From Catillopecten margaritatus gill symbiont (GTDB taxonomy: Bacteria; Pseudomonadota; Gammaproteobacteria; PS1; Pseudothioglobaceae), in assembly GCA_037956075.1 (NCBI GenBank), contig CP138327.1:1-64000 (forward strand): DNA of 64,000 bases, written 5' to 3'. This document shows, piece by piece, positions 62,249 to 64,000 of this stretch. The position numbers and the translations under genes were made by a program. The notes beneath the pieces were generated by a model. It was not told where the DNA came from. It did not search any database and saw nothing but the letters and a program-made list of their open reading frames with translations. Position 1 is the first letter of the stretch; the number at the start of each line of letters is the position of its first letter.

Positions 62249-64000
62249 ATTTATTTTATTATTTTTTTCTATAGTGCTTTCTGGCTGTGGTGGAGGGGGC
62301 GGTGGAAGTAGTTCATCTGTAGTTGTTAAAAACCCACCTGCTTATTATGAAACTACAGAATACAACAGCCAATATGGTTTAAGCAATATTAAAGCTTCTG
62401 AGATTTATTCTGATGGCTATTCTGGTAGTGGAGTAACAGTTGCAGTTATTGATACTGGTGTGGATTTAGATCATCCTGATTTAATTGATAATATTGCCTC
62501 GGGTGGTTACGACTATGTTGATGATGATGCAGATGCCAATCCTAATGGACAGGGTGCATTTATGAGCCATGGTACGCATGTGGCGGGCATTATTGCTGGG
62601 GTAAAGAATGATATTGGTATGCATGGCGTAGCATATAGCGCTAAAATATTAGCCCTTCGTGCTGGAGACTCGGCTGGATCTTTATTTGGCGCTATTGAAA
62701 GCTCGATTGACCAAGCCATTAGCCAAGGGGCTAAAGTGATTAATGCCAGTTTTGGCTCTTCTGGTATTGGCACATCTACAAAAGACAAGTGGCTTAAAGC
62801 GCATAATAATGATATTGTTTCTGTACACGCTGCTGGTAATGATTATTTAAAAAGTACGGCGTATGACGATAACAACCCTCTGTATGGCGCTAGATTACCT
62901 ATTGAATCAGGTTATGAAGCGTTAGCTAATACGCTTATTGCTGTAGTGGCTACGGATTCTAGCAATGTTATTGCCGATTATAGTAATCGTTGTGGTGATG
63001 CAATGGCGTGGTGTATGGCAGCACCTGGTAATAGTATTTATTCAACCGTTGATACCACGGATGCTACCGATGCTAATAGTGATGGTTATGATGTTTATAG
63101 CGGCACCTCTATGGCTGCACCTCATGTATCTGGCGCTGTAGCTGTACTTCGATCAAAATGGCCATCAAAAACAGCTGCTGAAACGGTTACTATTTTGTAT
63201 GATACAGCGACAGATTTGGGTAATACTGGTACTGACGCTATTTATGGCAGAGGTTTGTTAAATTTGGATAATGCGGTTTACGCACAAGGCGCATTAACCG
63301 TGCAAACAGCTTCTGGTGGTAGTCATTATTTAAGTGATTCTGGTTTTTCAAGTAGTAGTATGCTGGGTAATGCGCTGAGTCAATCAATAGAAACGGCCGT
63401 ATATGACAAATATAAGCGTGATTATTATTTTAATTTGAATAATGCTATTACCACACCAGAGTCGGTGAGTATGCTTGAGGAGCTTAGCTTTAATGATTCA
63501 AATATTGAGATTGATCTTGGCTCAGGTGTAAGGCTATTGAGCGAGATTAATAAGGGTTCGGTGCAAATACAAAACAGCATGAATGATTATGAAATTTCAT
63601 TTGCCCATAAACAAAATCCTGCATCGGTTTTTGCGTTTAACGCTACTACAGATATAGTAGGCTTATCGCAGGCGTATTCTCTTTATGGTGATTCACATTT
63701 ATCTAAAATTCAAAATTCAAAAGCTTTCAATATTAGCAGCACTGGCGATCTTAAAGCCTCTTTAGGGGTTGTATCTGGACATACAGATGTGAGTAATACT
63801 CATGGTGTTAGTGGTATTAACACCTCTATATTGGCAAACCCCATAAAAGATTTATCATTAACAGTACAAATAAGCCATTTAAAAGAGGATGAGACTTTTT
63901 TATCCAGCTATTTTTCGGGTGCGTACCAAACTGGTGTGGCTAAAACTAAAGCAATTAATTTAATTGCAACCTCAAAAATTAATAATCATTTTTCACTGAT
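62238..64000 (+). CDS. Subtilisin-like protease lipoprotein (copy 2, 3'-partial)
   Basis: The GTG start overlaps the RT stop by 11 bp. The readable 587 codons match the protein at 15035-17209: lipobox LSGC, the DTG, HGTH and GTSMA triad motifs, then the beta-rich region. The gene runs off the right edge with no stop in the window. Confidence 0.9.
   Translation, partial: MRDKFILLFFSIVLSGCGGGGGGSSSSVVVKNPPAYYETTEYNSQYGLSNIKASEIYSDGYSGSGVTVAVIDTGVDLDHPDLIDNIASGGYDYVDDDADANPNGQGAFMSHGTHVAGIIAGVKNDIGMHGVAYSAKILALRAGDSAGSLFGAIESSIDQAISQGAKVINASFGSSGIGTSTKDKWLKAHNNDIVSVHAAGNDYLKSTAYDDNNPLYGARLPIESGYEALANTLIAVVATDSSNVIADYSNRCGDAMAWCMAAPGNSIYSTVDTTDATDANSDGYDVYSGTSMAAPHVSGAVAVLRSKWPSKTAAETVTILYDTATDLGNTGTDAIYGRGLLNLDNAVYAQGALTVQTASGGSHYLSDSGFSSSSMLGNALSQSIETAVYDKYKRDYYFNLNNAITTPESVSMLEELSFNDSNIEIDLGSGVRLLSEINKGSVQIQNSMNDYEISFAHKQNPASVFAFNATTDIVGLSQAYSLYGDSHLSKIQNSKAFNISSTGDLKASLGVVSGHTDVSNTHGVSGINTSILANPIKDLSLTVQISHLKEDETFLSSYFSGAYQTGVAKTKAINLIATSKINNHFSL

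Noticed and set aside
1..64000. tRNA, rRNA or riboswitch genes
   Set aside because: I found no tRNA-like cloverleaf with a CCA end, rRNA signature or known riboswitch core in any inter-unit spacer.

Overview
The window carries a tandemly amplified diversity-generating retroelement (DGR) that diversifies a family of giant surface adhesins. The DNA is AT-rich and bacterial. The inverse-autotransporter barrels, lipoproteins, IS30 and REP-associated transposases point to a Gram-negative proteobacterium. The style (low GC, many mobile elements, expanded surface proteins) would fit a gammaproteobacterial symbiont such as the SUP05/Thioglobaceae group, but no marker gene in the window proves this.

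Layout. Eight adhesin (target) units lie on the + strand. Target 1 is cut by the left edge (1-5352). The others start at 7076, 20404, 27865, 34764, 42730, 50114 and 57037. A complete target encodes a long signal peptide, an intimin/invasin-type outer-membrane barrel, Ig-like or Calx-beta-like segments, a run of nearly identical 97-98-residue cadherin-like repeats (16, 10, 6, 8, 7, 8, 8 and 0 copies in targets 1-8), and a C-terminal domain of the Fibrobacter-major-paralogous / C-type-lectin type. That domain ends in a 183-bp variable repeat (VR). Each target stop is followed by the same cluster of five hairpins, the last of which is a rho-independent terminator. Five template repeats (TR), identical as far as I can read, each followed by an avd gene, lie downstream of targets 1, 2, 3, 4 and 8. 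Only two of the five cassettes (after targets 2 and 8) keep a full reverse transcriptase with the DGR motif IGNLTSQ and YVDD. The other three are cut at one identical point after about 90 residues. VR/TR mismatches fall almost only on TR adenines (my count by eye: 112 of 117 substitutions), and all eight VRs differ.

Control layer. Each complete target has a conserved ~270-bp leader with two candidate promoters. Between the promoter-proximal -10 box and the ATG is a tandem heptamer, ATTAACG, in 3, 10, 15, 17, 3, 10 and 6 (+1) perfect copies in targets 2-8. It occupies the place of a Shine-Dalgarno sequence and looks like a length-variable expression switch. The locus therefore combines three kinds of variation: binding-face mutagenesis (DGR), stalk length (cadherin array) and leader length (heptamer).

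Accessory content. Behind the full RT of cassette 2 come a subtilisin-like lipoprotein with a beta-rich C-terminus, whose start overlaps the RT stop, and a small lipoprotein. A second copy of the protease runs off the right edge. Three IS30-family elements, two RAYT (REP-associated tyrosine transposase) elements plus an inverted RAYT fragment, and a minus-strand two-gene module of unknown function (two full copies, one truncated) fill the gaps. Their junctions record recombination between repeats. Several targets carry frameshifts (target 1 stalk, target 5 VR, target 7 mid-passenger, target 8 before the lectin domain). These may be real on/off events, pseudogenisation or, in the homopolymer cases, read or assembly errors in a very repetitive locus.
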